Below are positions 37,793-46,832 of a stretch of 64,000 nt of DNA, piece after piece. This DNA is from Prauserella muralis. Lineage in GTDB: Bacteria; Actinomycetota; Actinomycetes; Mycobacteriales; Pseudonocardiaceae. A program made the position numbers and the translations under genes. The notes below the pieces were generated by a model. That model saw nothing but the letters and a program-made list of their open reading frames with translations. It was not told the origin of the DNA and did not search any database. The stretch lies in the NCBI RefSeq assembly GCF_003202285.1, contig NZ_MASW01000004.1:1-64000 (forward strand). Reading direction: 5' to 3'. Every line of letters begins with the position of its first letter. Within the stretch, counting starts at the first letter, position 1.

Positions 37793-38854
37793 TCACCCTC
37801 CCGGGCTGACCAGGATCTTGACGTTCTCCTCCTTGTTGGTCACCAGCTCGTCGAATCCCCGCGGCACGATGTCGTCCAGGGCGATGCGGCCGGTGATGAA
37901 CTGGTACGGGTCGACCTCTCCGCCTGCGATCATCGCGATCGTCGCGGGGTGGTCGCCCGCGTAGGCGAGACTGCCGAGCACGTTCACCTCGCGAAACACC
38001 AGGTCGTTGAGCGCGACCGCGGCCTCGTGGCCCCAGATGGCGACGTTGACGCACGTCCCGCCTGCCCGCGTGGACAGGATCGCGGACTTGAGCACCGCGT
38101 CGATGCCCGCGCACTCGAACGTCACGTCGGCGCCCCGCCCTTTCGTCAGCTCCGACACGGCCGCCACGACGTCCGTGGCCGACGGATCGAGCACATGGTC
38201 GGCCCCGGCGACACCCGCCTTGGCCTTGCGGACCTCCGCCGGCTCCACCACGATGACCTGCTCGACCCCGGCCGCCCGTAGTGCGGCCGTGGTCACCAGA
38301 CCGATCGGACCCGCGCCGAACACGGTGGCCGTGTGCCCCGGCCGGGCGCCGGACAGGCGCACGGCATGGTAGGCGACCGCCAGGGGTTCGACGAGCGCGC
38401 CGACGTCGGTGCCCAGCTCGCCCAGCGGATGGATCCAGCGGCGCTCGGCGACGACGAACTGGGAGAACCCGCCACCGCCGCCCGAAAGGCCGACGAACCC
38501 CAGCGTCCGGCAGACGTTGTACCGGCCCTGCTCGCACGCGTCGCAGCGCCCGCAGACGATGTAGGGCTCCACGACGACGCGGTCACCGGGACGCAGGTCT
38601 CGCACGCCCTCGCCCAGTTCCCGCACCACGCCGGCGAACTCGTGCCCGAGGGTCATCGGCACGGTCTCCCCGGTGAGGGGGTGCGGCGCGTCCCTCGGCG
38701 GCGCGAAGATGGGCCCCTCCAGGTACTCGTGCAGATCGGTGCCGCAGATGCCGCACCACTCGACCTCCACCTTCACCGTGCCCGGACGGGTCGCCGGTTC
38801 CGGGATGTCGTCGATCCGGATGTCGCCGCGACCGTGGAAGCGGGCTGCCTTCAT
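37793..38854 (-). CDS. Zinc-dependent alcohol dehydrogenase, 2,3-butanediol dehydrogenase-like
   Basis: The 353-aa medium-chain dehydrogenase has catalytic zinc ligands Cys in CGICGTDLHEY, the His-Glu pair in GHEFAGVV, and the structural zinc cluster CGRCDACEQGRYNVC. The Rossmann motif is GAGPIGLV. The insert EGPIFAPPRDAPHPLTGETVPMTLGHE is characteristic of BdhA-like 2,3-butanediol/secondary-alcohol dehydrogenases. It is the last gene of the FMO-membrane protein-ADH unit; the ADH could supply or remove the ketone or aldehyde handled by the monooxygenase. Confidence 0.93.
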   Translation of the reverse strand: MKAARFHGRGDIRIDDIPEPATRPGTVKVEVEWCGICGTDLHEYLEGPIFAPPRDAPHPLTGETVPMTLGHEFAGVVRELGEGVRDLRPGDRVVVEPYIVCGRCDACEQGRYNVCRTLGFVGLSGGGGGFSQFVVAERRWIHPLGELGTDVGALVEPLAVAYHAVRLSGARPGHTATVFGAGPIGLVTTAALRAAGVEQVIVVEPAEVRKAKAGVAGADHVLDPSATDVVAAVSELTKGRGADVTFECAGIDAVLKSAILSTRAGGTCVNVAIWGHEAAVALNDLVFREVNVLGSLAYAGDHPATIAMIAGGEVDPYQFITGRIALDDIVPRGFDELVTNKEENVKILVSPGG

Positions 38855-38884
38855 GATGAGCCTCCTTGCTCTACAGACGGGGAA

Positions 38885-40030
38885 TCAGGCCGGGACCGGG
38901 GCGGGGCGCGGCTCGGCGGCGGGCTCACCGGACGGCTTCGGCAGGCCGTAGGAGCCGAAGCCCACCACGTACAGCAGCGTCACCAGCGCGAACCAGTCCA
39001 TGAAGCCCAGCGCGTTGCCGTGCAGGCCGCCCGCCACGGCCGGTTCGTGCAACACCGGGCCCGCGACGAACCGGTAGTAAACGACGAAGGTGACGACGGC
39101 GAGAACGAAGGTGACCACCACGCGCACGCCCAGGTTCACCGCCGGACCGAACCCGGTGGGCTTGTTGCCGAACCCGTTGGCCCACAGGATCATCCACGCC
39201 ACCCAGCAGACGCCGAGCTGCGCGGGGAACTGGTGGACCGCCGCGCCGAGCTCGGCGACCGCCGACGACCCGAGGAGCAGCCTGCACACGGCCAGCAGCC
39301 CGAAGTACAGCGCCGTCCCGAGCGCGACGTTGCCCGCCACCGCCGTGACCGCGGCGCGGCTGCGGCCCCGCACCAGCCGCCAGGGCCAGTTCTGCATCGT
39401 GAGCCCAGTCACCACGATCGCGACGATGATCGAGTAGTACCAGCCGATCAGCGGGTCTACCTCGAGGATCGGCGAACCGGCCGCCGACACGGCGGGCAGG
39501 CCCAGGACGAGGTAGAGCACGATCGTCGGCAGCATGAGAAAGGCGATCTCGCAGAACCCGACCAGCGGCTGCTTCAGGCCAAGGTCGGTCCACGGCCAGT
39601 GCGACCAGTTGACGACCGCGAGCACCCACGTCGAGAATCCGAAGAGGACGAACAGTGCGGCCGTGAAGTAGCCGAGGCCGCCCTCGCGCGAGAACGCGAA
39701 GTCCGGGTCGAGGCGGCCGAGGCCCGCGGCGAAGGCTGCGGTGACCCCGATGGCGAACGCCGCCGTCGCCGCCGTGATCGCCACTCCCCTGGCCGGCTGC
39801 CGCAACCGGTCGAAGCCGCGGAACTCGAGGTTGAACCCCGCCCAGACGACGAACAGCAGGGCCCAGAACACGCCCGCGTTGAACGGCAGCGGATAGAGGT
39901 CGAACGGGCTCCACCGGGGATCGGCGAGCAGGTACCAGCCTGCGATCGCGAGGAGCAGTACGACGACGAGGTTACCGATGCCGTGCGCCAGCCAGCTGAC
40001 CCGTCTCCGGGCGGGTGGGATGTCGGACAT
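38885..40030 (-). CDS. Polytopic membrane protein of unknown function
   Basis: The 381-aa product has about ten hydrophobic helices, for example IGNLVVVLLLAIAGWYLL near the N-terminus and a helix pair near the C-terminus ending in a Pro/Ala-rich tail. I do not recognise the family. ATG 40030 (MSDIPPARRR) is used rather than the start 45 bases upstream. It is embedded between the FMO and ADH genes on the same strand, so a role in substrate transport or membrane association is possible but unproven. Confidence 0.78.
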   Translation of the reverse strand: MSDIPPARRRVSWLAHGIGNLVVVLLLAIAGWYLLADPRWSPFDLYPLPFNAGVFWALLFVVWAGFNLEFRGFDRLRQPARGVAITAATAAFAIGVTAAFAAGLGRLDPDFAFSREGGLGYFTAALFVLFGFSTWVLAVVNWSHWPWTDLGLKQPLVGFCEIAFLMLPTIVLYLVLGLPAVSAAGSPILEVDPLIGWYYSIIVAIVVTGLTMQNWPWRLVRGRSRAAVTAVAGNVALGTALYFGLLAVCRLLLGSSAVAELGAAVHQFPAQLGVCWVAWMILWANGFGNKPTGFGPAVNLGVRVVVTFVLAVVTFVVYYRFVAGPVLHEPAVAGGLHGNALGFMDWFALVTLLYVVGFGSYGLPKPSGEPAAEPRPAPVPA

Positions 40031-40081
40031 GACCTGGTTCGCTTTCTGTGCGAGGCAACGAAGAACGAGGCCCACACCGGC

Positions 40082-41899
40082 TCAGGACAGGTGGTGGACG
40101 TCCTGGAGGCCGTACACGGGCGTGGGCAGCCCCTCGTACCGCGCCTTGAGTTGCAGGGCGAGATACAGGGAGTAGTGCCGGGACTGGTGCAGATTCCCTC
40201 CGTGGAACCACAGCCCTTCCTGCTGCGTGGGCTTCCACATGTTGCGCTGTTCGCCCTCCCACGGGCCGGGGTCCTTGGTCGTGCCCGAGCCGAGGCCCCA
40301 GCACTTGCCGACCTTGTCCGCCATCTCCTGGCCGCACAGGTCGGCGACCCAGCCGTTCATCGAGCCGTACCCGGTCGCGTAGACCACGACATCGGCCTCC
40401 AGCTCGGTGCCGTCGGCCAGCACGACACTGGTGCGGGTGAGGTGGTCGACCTGGCCGTGCGCAAGCTTGATCTTGCCGTCGGCGACGAGCTCGGACGCTC
40501 CGACGTCGATGTAGTATCCCGAGCCGCGGCGGAGGTACTTCAGGAAGAGCCCGGACCCGTCGTCGCCCCAGTCGTGGTCGAAGCCGGCCTTCTCCAGCCG
40601 CGTGTAGAAGTCGGCGTCGCGTTCCCGGATCTTCTCGTAGATCGGGATCTGGAACTCGGGCATGATCCGGTACGGCAGCGACGCGAAGATCAGGTCGGCC
40701 TTCTCGGTCGTGATCCCCGACCGCACCGCGCGTTCGGAATAGAGGTCGCCGAGACCCAGCTCCATCAGCGAGTCCGACTTGACCACGTGCGTCGACGAGC
40801 GTTGGACCATCGTGACGTCGGCGCCGTGCTCCCACAGCGCCGCGCAGATGTCGTGCGCGGAGTTGTTCGAGCCGACCACCACCGCCCTCTTGCCGGCGTA
40901 GGCGTCGGGGCCGGGATGCTGCGACGAGTGGTGCTGCTCGCCGCCGAACACGTCCATGCCGGGAAACGACGGGACGTTCGGCTTGCCCGACATGCCGGTG
41001 GCGAACACGAGCTGGCGCGGTGTGAGCACGACCTGCTCGCCCTGGCGGTCGACGGTGACGTGCCACTGTCCGGCAGCCTCGTCCCACGAGGCCGCCGTGA
41101 CCTCGGACCGCGTCCAGTACGGCACGTCCATCACCCGCGTGTACATCTCCAGCCAGTCGGCGATCTTGTCCTTCGGAGCGAACACCGGCCAGTTGTCGGG
41201 AAACGGCAGGTAGGGCAGGTGGTCGTACCAGACAGGGTCGTGCAGGCACAGGCTCTTGTACCGCCTGCGCCAGGAGTCGCCGGGACGATCGTTGCGCTCG
41301 AGCACCAGCGCGGGCACGCCGAGCTGGCGAAGCCGGGCACCCAGCGCGATGCCGCCCTGCCCGCCACCGATCACGACGACGTACGGCTGCCGCTCGTAGC
41401 CCAGCTGCGCCTGCTCCAGCGCGCGCTCCTCCGCCCACGAACGGCGCCCGGCGAACGGTCCATGATGGACGCCCGTGGGCCGCCGCTCGCCCAGCGGTTC
41501 CTCGAACCCCTTGAGCTCGCGCAGGCTCGTCAGCAACGTCCAGGCGCCGTCCTCCGTGAGCCGCAGGTGGCCCTTCGCCCGGCCGGTCGCGGTCTCGAAC
41601 TCGATCCACGCCTCGGTCACGCCGTCGGCTTCGGCCGGTGGCTCGGTGGTGCGGAACCCGGACGGGTCGGTGCCGTCCAGGCACCGCGTGAGCAGGTCGG
41701 CGACCCCGTCGCGCCCCTCGACGGTCTTGAGGTTCCACGTGAACGACACCAGGTCCCGCCAGTAACTGTCGGCCGCGAACAGTGCCGCGGCCGCCTCGAC
41801 GTCGCGGGCGGCGAGCGCGGCCTCGAACCTGCCCAGCCAGGCGTCGACGCGTGCCTGGGCGGTGTCCGCCAGCGCCACCGGCTCGATCGTCTGTGTCAT
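40082..41899 (-). CDS. Flavin-containing monooxygenase with N-terminal SnoaL-like domain
   Basis: The 605-aa protein joins an N-terminal SnoaL/NTF2-like domain (about 15-150; AALAARDVEAAAALFAADSYWRDLV) to a class B flavoprotein monooxygenase. The FAD motif is VVVIGGGQGGIALG, the NADPH motif is AVVVGSNNSAHDICAAL, and the FMO-type motif FGGEQHHSSQH lies between them; ATGYG near the end is also typical. It probably oxygenates a ketone, amine or similar soft nucleophile with NADPH and oxygen. ATG 41899 faces the GAF regulator across 169 bp. The operon continues into the membrane protein and ADH. Confidence 0.9.
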   Translation of the reverse strand: MTQTIEPVALADTAQARVDAWLGRFEAALAARDVEAAAALFAADSYWRDLVSFTWNLKTVEGRDGVADLLTRCLDGTDPSGFRTTEPPAEADGVTEAWIEFETATGRAKGHLRLTEDGAWTLLTSLRELKGFEEPLGERRPTGVHHGPFAGRRSWAEERALEQAQLGYERQPYVVVIGGGQGGIALGARLRQLGVPALVLERNDRPGDSWRRRYKSLCLHDPVWYDHLPYLPFPDNWPVFAPKDKIADWLEMYTRVMDVPYWTRSEVTAASWDEAAGQWHVTVDRQGEQVVLTPRQLVFATGMSGKPNVPSFPGMDVFGGEQHHSSQHPGPDAYAGKRAVVVGSNNSAHDICAALWEHGADVTMVQRSSTHVVKSDSLMELGLGDLYSERAVRSGITTEKADLIFASLPYRIMPEFQIPIYEKIRERDADFYTRLEKAGFDHDWGDDGSGLFLKYLRRGSGYYIDVGASELVADGKIKLAHGQVDHLTRTSVVLADGTELEADVVVYATGYGSMNGWVADLCGQEMADKVGKCWGLGSGTTKDPGPWEGEQRNMWKPTQQEGLWFHGGNLHQSRHYSLYLALQLKARYEGLPTPVYGLQDVHHLS

Positions 41900-42068
41900 C
41901 AACGCTCCCTGCGGTTCGGTCGTGCTGTTGTGCCGATCACACCCGCCGGCGAACGGCGCGGGCAAGGGTTGCAGCGAGTTGCACGGACCCCGTTTCCGGC
42001 TATGGCGGTCGTTGTCACCGGCCCCTATGCTTGGCTGGCTCGACGCAACGGTGCGGGAGGTGGTGAGC

Positions 42069-43253
42069 GTGCACAGCGCCGTCCCTCCGGGCCGGCACCT
42101 GCCCGGCTACGCCAGGGACCTGGTCCGGATGCACGAGGCCGTCATCGGCGGCAGCCGCCCGCCGCTGCGTCCCCGCGACGTGGTCTCCCGGTCGTGGTCG
42201 CGAATGTTGCGGCTCGGACTCACCGCCGACCGCAGGAACGCACGCGACTCGATCGGCGAGGACGAGGTCTCCCGACGGCGGCACGACTCACCCCTCCGCG
42301 ACGTCATCGACGAACTCCGGCAGGTGATCGGGGCGATGCCCGACGCGGCGCACATGCTGCTCGTCGTCACCGACGCCGACGGCATCATCCTGTGGCGGGT
42401 GGGCACGTCGTCGGTTCGCCGCCGCGCCGACGACCTGGGGTTCGCCGAAGGCGCCGACTGGACCGAGGCGAAGGTCGGCACCAACGCGATCGGCACCGCG
42501 CTGGCCGAGGCCGCGCCGGTCGAGCTGCTCGCGGGCGAGCATTTCGAGCAGGAACAGCACCCGTGGTACTGCACAGCGTCGCCGGTCCACGATCCGCGCA
42601 CGGGCGACCTGCTCGGTGTCATCGACGTCAGCGGCCCCGCCCTCACGCTGCATCCGGCGATCGGCGCCCTGGTCGAGGCGGGCCGCAGGCTCGCCGAGTC
42701 GGAGCTGTGGCGGAGTCACCAGCAGCGGCTCGACCGGCTGCGGCAGCAGGCCGAACCACTGCTCGCCGGCACCGCAGGTCCGGCCCTCGTCGTCGACGAC
42801 AACGGCTGGGTCGCGCACGGCTCGGGCGTCGCCGTCGGCGACCGGATCGCCGCGCCGCAGGCCGGGCAGATCCTGGCGGTGCCCGGGCTCGGCGCCTGCC
42901 TGCCCGAACCACTGGTGGACGGCTGGCTGGTGCGCCCCTCGAGTCCGGGCCGGGCGCTGGTGCTCGACCTCGACCTTTCGCCCACCCCGCTGCTGCGGGT
43001 GCGCACCGGCGACACCGGCTGGCGCCGTCCGATCACCCGGCGGCACGCCGAGATCCTCGCGCTCCTGCACTCGGCCGGCCCGGGCGGGCTGTCCGCGGAA
43101 GCGCTGAGCCGGGCCCTGTTCGGCGACGCGGGGCATCTCGTCACGGTGCGGGCCGAGGTGTCCCGGCTCCGCCGTCTGCTCGGAGCCATCGTGGACACCC
43201 AGCCGTACCGGCTCGCCACCGGCGTGCAGCTGACGGTCCACCCCGGACAATGA
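42069..43253 (+). CDS. GAF-domain transcriptional regulator
   Basis: The 394-aa protein has an N-terminal part like AcoR-type activators (RDVVSRSWSRMLRLGL), a GAF sensor domain (MLLVVTDADGIILWRVG...FAEGADWTEAKVGTNAIGTALAEAAPVELLAGEHF), and a C-terminal winged-helix region (RRHAEILALL...TVRAEVSRLRRLLG). The sigma-54 ATPase domain of AcoR is absent, as in actinobacterial relatives. Start: GTG 42069 has GGGAGG at good spacing; GTG 42063 and ATG 42027 are in frame but lack one. It is divergent from the FMO operon and probably senses its substrate. Confidence 0.85.
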   Translation: MHSAVPPGRHLPGYARDLVRMHEAVIGGSRPPLRPRDVVSRSWSRMLRLGLTADRRNARDSIGEDEVSRRRHDSPLRDVIDELRQVIGAMPDAAHMLLVVTDADGIILWRVGTSSVRRRADDLGFAEGADWTEAKVGTNAIGTALAEAAPVELLAGEHFEQEQHPWYCTASPVHDPRTGDLLGVIDVSGPALTLHPAIGALVEAGRRLAESELWRSHQQRLDRLRQQAEPLLAGTAGPALVVDDNGWVAHGSGVAVGDRIAAPQAGQILAVPGLGACLPEPLVDGWLVRPSSPGRALVLDLDLSPTPLLRVRTGDTGWRRPITRRHAEILALLHSAGPGGLSAEALSRALFGDAGHLVTVRAEVSRLRRLLGAIVDTQPYRLATGVQLTVHPGQ

Positions 43254-43357
43254 CAGTCCTCGGGCGGGGTGCCTGATCGGCGTGTCCGTGCTGGCCGGAC
43301 TGGTCCCAGACCCTGTGTGCGCTGTGTGAGCGGGTCACGCCTCTGCGCTCACCGCTC

Positions 43358-43406
43358 TTGACTGTGACCGAGATGTCGGGTGTGATTGATGAAATTTGAT
43401 ATACAA
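43358..43406 (+). promoter_or_regulatory. Symporter promoter with GntR-type box
   Basis: A candidate -35 TTGACT (43358-43363) and -10 TGTGAT (43381-43386) are 17 bp apart. Just downstream lies TTGATATACAA (43396-43406), a match to the 11-mer found at the GntR/molybdenum-hydroxylase promoters. The box would lie over the transcription start, a position suited to repression. Confidence 0.55.
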
Positions 43407-43432
43407 CGCCGTCCCGAGAAGAGGCGACAGAC

Positions 43433-43618
43433 ATGGAGAATCGGCGAGCTCGATGGCTGCTGGCGACGGTACTGATAATCGTGCTGCTGAACTTCCTGGT
43501 TCCGTACACCCTGCTCCGGGACGTGGACGCCTGGTACGGAAGCATGCTGTTCTGGCTGGTGTCCACGGCGATCGTGATCGGGATCAACGCGGTCGTCAGC
43601 TCCTCGTGGGAGGAGTGA
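43433..43618 (+). CDS. Small membrane protein paired with the sodium:solute symporter
   Basis: The 61-aa product has two transmembrane helices (WLLATVLIIVLLNFLVPYTLL and SMLFWLVSTAIVIGINAVV) joined by a short loop with a Trp-Tyr pair. This is the size and layout of the DUF3311-like partners that precede SSS-family symporters in actinobacteria. It ends four bases before the symporter ATG. It probably forms an accessory subunit of the transporter. Confidence 0.82.
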   Translation: MENRRARWLLATVLIIVLLNFLVPYTLLRDVDAWYGSMLFWLVSTAIVIGINAVVSSSWEE

Positions 43619-43622
43619 GACC

Positions 43623-45128
43623 ATGAGCGCAGCGACGATCTGGTGGGGCATCGCGATCTACGTCGTGTTCGCCAGCGTGACCGCGTACCTTTCGCGCCGC
43701 GGCGGGCACAAGAGCATGTCGGGCTACTTCCTCGGCAGCCGCAACATGGGCGGCTGGGTGTCCGCGATGAGCTACAGTGCGACCACCTACAGCGCCTTCA
43801 TGCTGATCGGCCTGGCGGGCCTGGCCTACCAGGGCGGTGTCGGCGCACTCGGCTTCGAACTGATCTACCTGTGCGGCGTGACGCTGGTGCTCGTCTTCGG
43901 GCCGCGGTTCTGGCGCGCGGGCAAGACGTTCGGCTACATCACCCCGTCCGAGATGCTCGGCGGCCGCTACGAGAGCAAGGCGCTCGCCGTCGTGACCGCA
44001 CTCGCGAGCTGCCTGTTCCTCATTCCCTACGCTGCCGTGCAACTGGCCGGAGTCGGCTACCTCCTGCAGGGCATGACCGGCGGCGCGATCACGTTCACCT
44101 CGGGCGCGATCCTGGCGACCGTGCTCGCCATCGTGTTCTCCCTCGCGGCGGGACTGCGCTCCGTGGCCTGGACCGACTCGTTGCAGGCGATCGTCATGGT
44201 CATCACCGCGACGGCCGTGGTGCTCATCGTCGTCAACCGGCTCGGCGGGTTCGGGGCGTTCTTCGGCACGCTCCAGCGGGACCACCCGGGGATGCTCAGC
44301 GTGCCCGGCACCGGGTTCTTCACGTTCAGCACGTTCCTCGGGCTGACCCTGCCGTGGGTGTTCTTCAGCATCTCCAACCCGCAGGTGAGCCAGCGGCTGT
44401 TCACTCCGCGCTCGATGCGGGACCTGCGGCGGATGCTGCTGGGCTTCATGGTGTTCGGCTTCATCTACACGCTGGTCGCCATCCTGTGGGGTTTCGCGGC
44501 GGCCATCCGCTTTCCCGGTCTGCAGACCGGCGACCTGGCCACGCCGACGCTGCTGTCGTCCGGGCTGGTGCCCACGGTGTTCGGGCTGCTCGTGATGATC
44601 GGCATCGTCGCGGCCGCCGTGTCCACCATCGACTCGATCCTGCTGACGCTGTCGTCGATGATCACCCGGGACGTCTACGCCACCGCGGGGAGGACGACCC
44701 CGAGCGACACCCGGCAGCTGGCACTCGGCAAGCTCGTCATCCCGGTCATCGCCGTGCTGGCCTATCTGTTCGCGCAGCTGCAGCTCGACCTGATCGCGAT
44801 CCTGTCGGTGGCGGCTTCGGCGGGCCTGCTGGTCATGGTGCCGGCCATCGTCGGGTCGTTCTTCTGGCGGCGCGGCACCGCGGCGGGCGCGCTCACCAGC
44901 GTCCTCGCCGGCGGCGCGGTCGTCATCTACCTGGAGGCCACGTCGACGACGTGGCTCGGACAGGGCACCGGCGTGTGGGCCCTGCTGGTGTCGCTGGGCC
45001 TGTTCGTCGGCGTCAGCCTGGTCACGACGGCGCCCCGCGAGAAGGCCGAGCAGTTCCTGCGCATCACGAAGACGCGCCCCCGCCATGAGCAGGAGACCGG
45101 CGTGTCCCAGCCGGACCAGGCAAGCTAG
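43623..45128 (+). CDS. Sodium:solute symporter (SSS family)
   Basis: The 501-aa protein has about 13 transmembrane helices and SSS-family features: an N-out first helix, YFLGSRNMGGWVSAMSYSATTYSAFMLIGLAGLAY (helix 1-2 core), GYITPSEMLGGRYES, and the TIDSILLTLSSMITRDVY region of helix 8 that carries Ser ligands of the sodium site. The substrate is probably an organic acid, amino acid or similar small polar compound. The stop codon shares its CTAG with the stop of the convergent DUF222 pseudogene. The promoter box links it to the GntR regulon. Confidence 0.93.
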   Translation: MSAATIWWGIAIYVVFASVTAYLSRRGGHKSMSGYFLGSRNMGGWVSAMSYSATTYSAFMLIGLAGLAYQGGVGALGFELIYLCGVTLVLVFGPRFWRAGKTFGYITPSEMLGGRYESKALAVVTALASCLFLIPYAAVQLAGVGYLLQGMTGGAITFTSGAILATVLAIVFSLAAGLRSVAWTDSLQAIVMVITATAVVLIVVNRLGGFGAFFGTLQRDHPGMLSVPGTGFFTFSTFLGLTLPWVFFSISNPQVSQRLFTPRSMRDLRRMLLGFMVFGFIYTLVAILWGFAAAIRFPGLQTGDLATPTLLSSGLVPTVFGLLVMIGIVAAAVSTIDSILLTLSSMITRDVYATAGRTTPSDTRQLALGKLVIPVIAVLAYLFAQLQLDLIAILSVAASAGLLVMVPAIVGSFFWRRGTAAGALTSVLAGGAVVIYLEATSTTWLGQGTGVWALLVSLGLFVGVSLVTTAPREKAEQFLRITKTRPRHEQETGVSQPDQAS

Positions 45129-46568
45129 CACCGAGCCGGTCGTCGTCTGGTGCGTTGGCTGGTGCGTCGTCGTCGCAGGAAGGTGTCGATGACGTGGTCG
45201 GGGTGTGCTCGGTGCTGGCTGGTGGGTCGCCTGCCGGATGGGCCGGGTGTCCAGAGTGGACTTCGCGGGCGTGGGTGGCGGATGGGGATCGTGAGATCGA
45301 GGATCGTCTCGGCGGGTGTGTGGTAGGTGCGCCCGGTGGGGGTGGTCACGATGCTGAGCCGGGTGCGGGGTACGAGCTCGACGGTCCAGCCGGGCTGGTC
45401 ACGCAGATAGTGGTGGTGTTCGCACCGGGCGGCGAGGTTCGCGGGTTCGGTGGGCCCGCCTCGGTGGTGTTCGTGGTGGTGGTCGAGGTCGCTGCGGGTG
45501 GCGGGCCGGTGGCAACCCGGGTGCACGCATTCCCGGTCGCGGGCGCGGATCAACTCCCTCAGCGCGGCGTTGGGGCGGCGACCACGGGCCCCGATGCCGG
45601 TGACCACACCCTGCTCGTCGGTGATGACCTTGCGCAGCACGCTCGCCGGGTTGCTCATCATCTCGCGGGCGATCGCCGCCGGGATCGGGCCGTAGCCGTC
45701 GAGGTGGCAGCCGTGCTCGGTCATGGTCAGCGCCGTGGTGACCGGCATGTGCAGCGACACCATCGCCGCCACGGCGGGAGCCTGCGCGCCCGGGTCGTGG
45801 CCGAGCAGCAACGCGGCGGTCACGTCCGCCCGCAGCTGGTCCAGGGTGCGGGGATCACCCGTGTTGCGCTGGGTTCGGGCCAGCGCGTCGACCCTCGAGT
45901 AGGCGCTGGTCGCGACGTCGGCGGCAGCCGGGCCAGCAGCGTCGACATGCCATTCCCGCCGGGGACCAGCTCGAGCTTGCGGGCCTGCCGGGCCCGCCGC
46001 GCCCGCTGCACGACGGTGGCGGTGCCGAGTGTGTCCACCAGCCGGCGCGCGGCCCGCACGACCGGCTCCGGGTCGAGGACGCCGACCCGGCCCTGGCGCA
46101 CCTTCCCGCACAGCTGCCGGTCGATCTCACCGGCGACGGTGCCGCCGACCAGCGCGGCCGCCTCGGCGACCCGGCCGGCGGTGCAGCCCTCGAACACGCC
46201 CTCGCGCAGCAACCCCAGTACCCCGGGAAGCCGGCGCAGCGCCTTCGCCCGGTCGATCCGGCTCCGGGCCTGCTGCCGGGACACCCGCAACTCCAACGCC
46301 ACCTCGTCGGCGACATACCGGTCGCCGTCACGCACGACGTCCAACCGCGCCAAGGCCTCCGCCTCGAGGGCATCGGCGGCCGCTCTGCGCCGCCGCACGC
46401 GGCCAGCACCGCCACACACTCCTCAGCACTGGCCGTGCCCGGGTTCCGCGCGAACGCCGCCAGCACCGCACCGTCACGCAGCCGGGCATCCCCCGCCACC
46501 GTGCGCGCAGCGTCAGGCGGCAGGAACAGCGTTCCCGCCTCGCTCGTGTACTCGACAAACCTGGACAC
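45125..46568 (-). pseudogene. DUF222-HNH endonuclease (REP13E12-like), two frameshifts
   Basis: Three overlapping frames together make one DUF222-HNH protein of about 480 residues. The N-terminal part starts at GTG 46568 (SRFVEYTSEAGTLFLPPDAA); the frame changes near 46390 (after VLAACGG) into RRAAADALEAEALARLDVV, and again near 45930 (at STLLARLP) into ADVATSAYSRVDALARTQRN. The HNH nuclease motif (CVHPGC...DLDHHHEHHRGG...NLAARCEHHH) is intact in the last frame. Both shifts are small indels, so it is a decayed gene unless the assembly is wrong. A perfect LexA box lies at the promoter. Confidence 0.85.
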
Positions 46569-46580
46569 ACCACGATCGTA

Positions 46581-46596
46581 TCGAACACATGTTCGA
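46581..46596. promoter_or_regulatory. LexA (SOS) box upstream of the DUF222-HNH gene
   Basis: TCGAACACATGTTCGA fits the actinobacterial LexA consensus TCGAAC-N4-GTTCGA exactly. It lies 13 bp upstream of the GTG start of the DUF222-HNH gene, so the gene was, or is, DNA-damage inducible, as are REP13E12 genes in mycobacteria. The rest of the 264-bp gap up to the next gene shows nothing clear. Confidence 0.9.
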
Positions 46597-46832
46597 ACAG
46601 CAACAGGCGCGCGTGTGCCGTCGCCTGGACGGCGACTCACCCGGCACCGCGCCGGCGACCCGGCCAGCGGCGCATGGCCGGCACCCAAAGGCCGACGCGG
46701 TCGAGGCGACCACAGCCAGGTACACAGTGGACCGGCCGGCCTCGAGCACCGCATGATCGCCGGTCCGGTGGTTCGCGCGGAGATCCCTGTGCGGACGAAT
46801 TGTCTGCGATGCCGACCAGGCTCGAGCCGGCA

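Noticed and set aside
37749-37795. Terminator hairpin TGAGGCGG...CCGCCTCA between convergent genes
   Set aside because: The arms are only eight bases with a loop of about 31, so chance pairing is likely in GC-rich DNA.
38333-43276. 1647-residue plus-strand open frame across the ADH, membrane protein and monooxygenase
   Set aside because: It is antisense to three recognisable genes and changes composition where those genes end.
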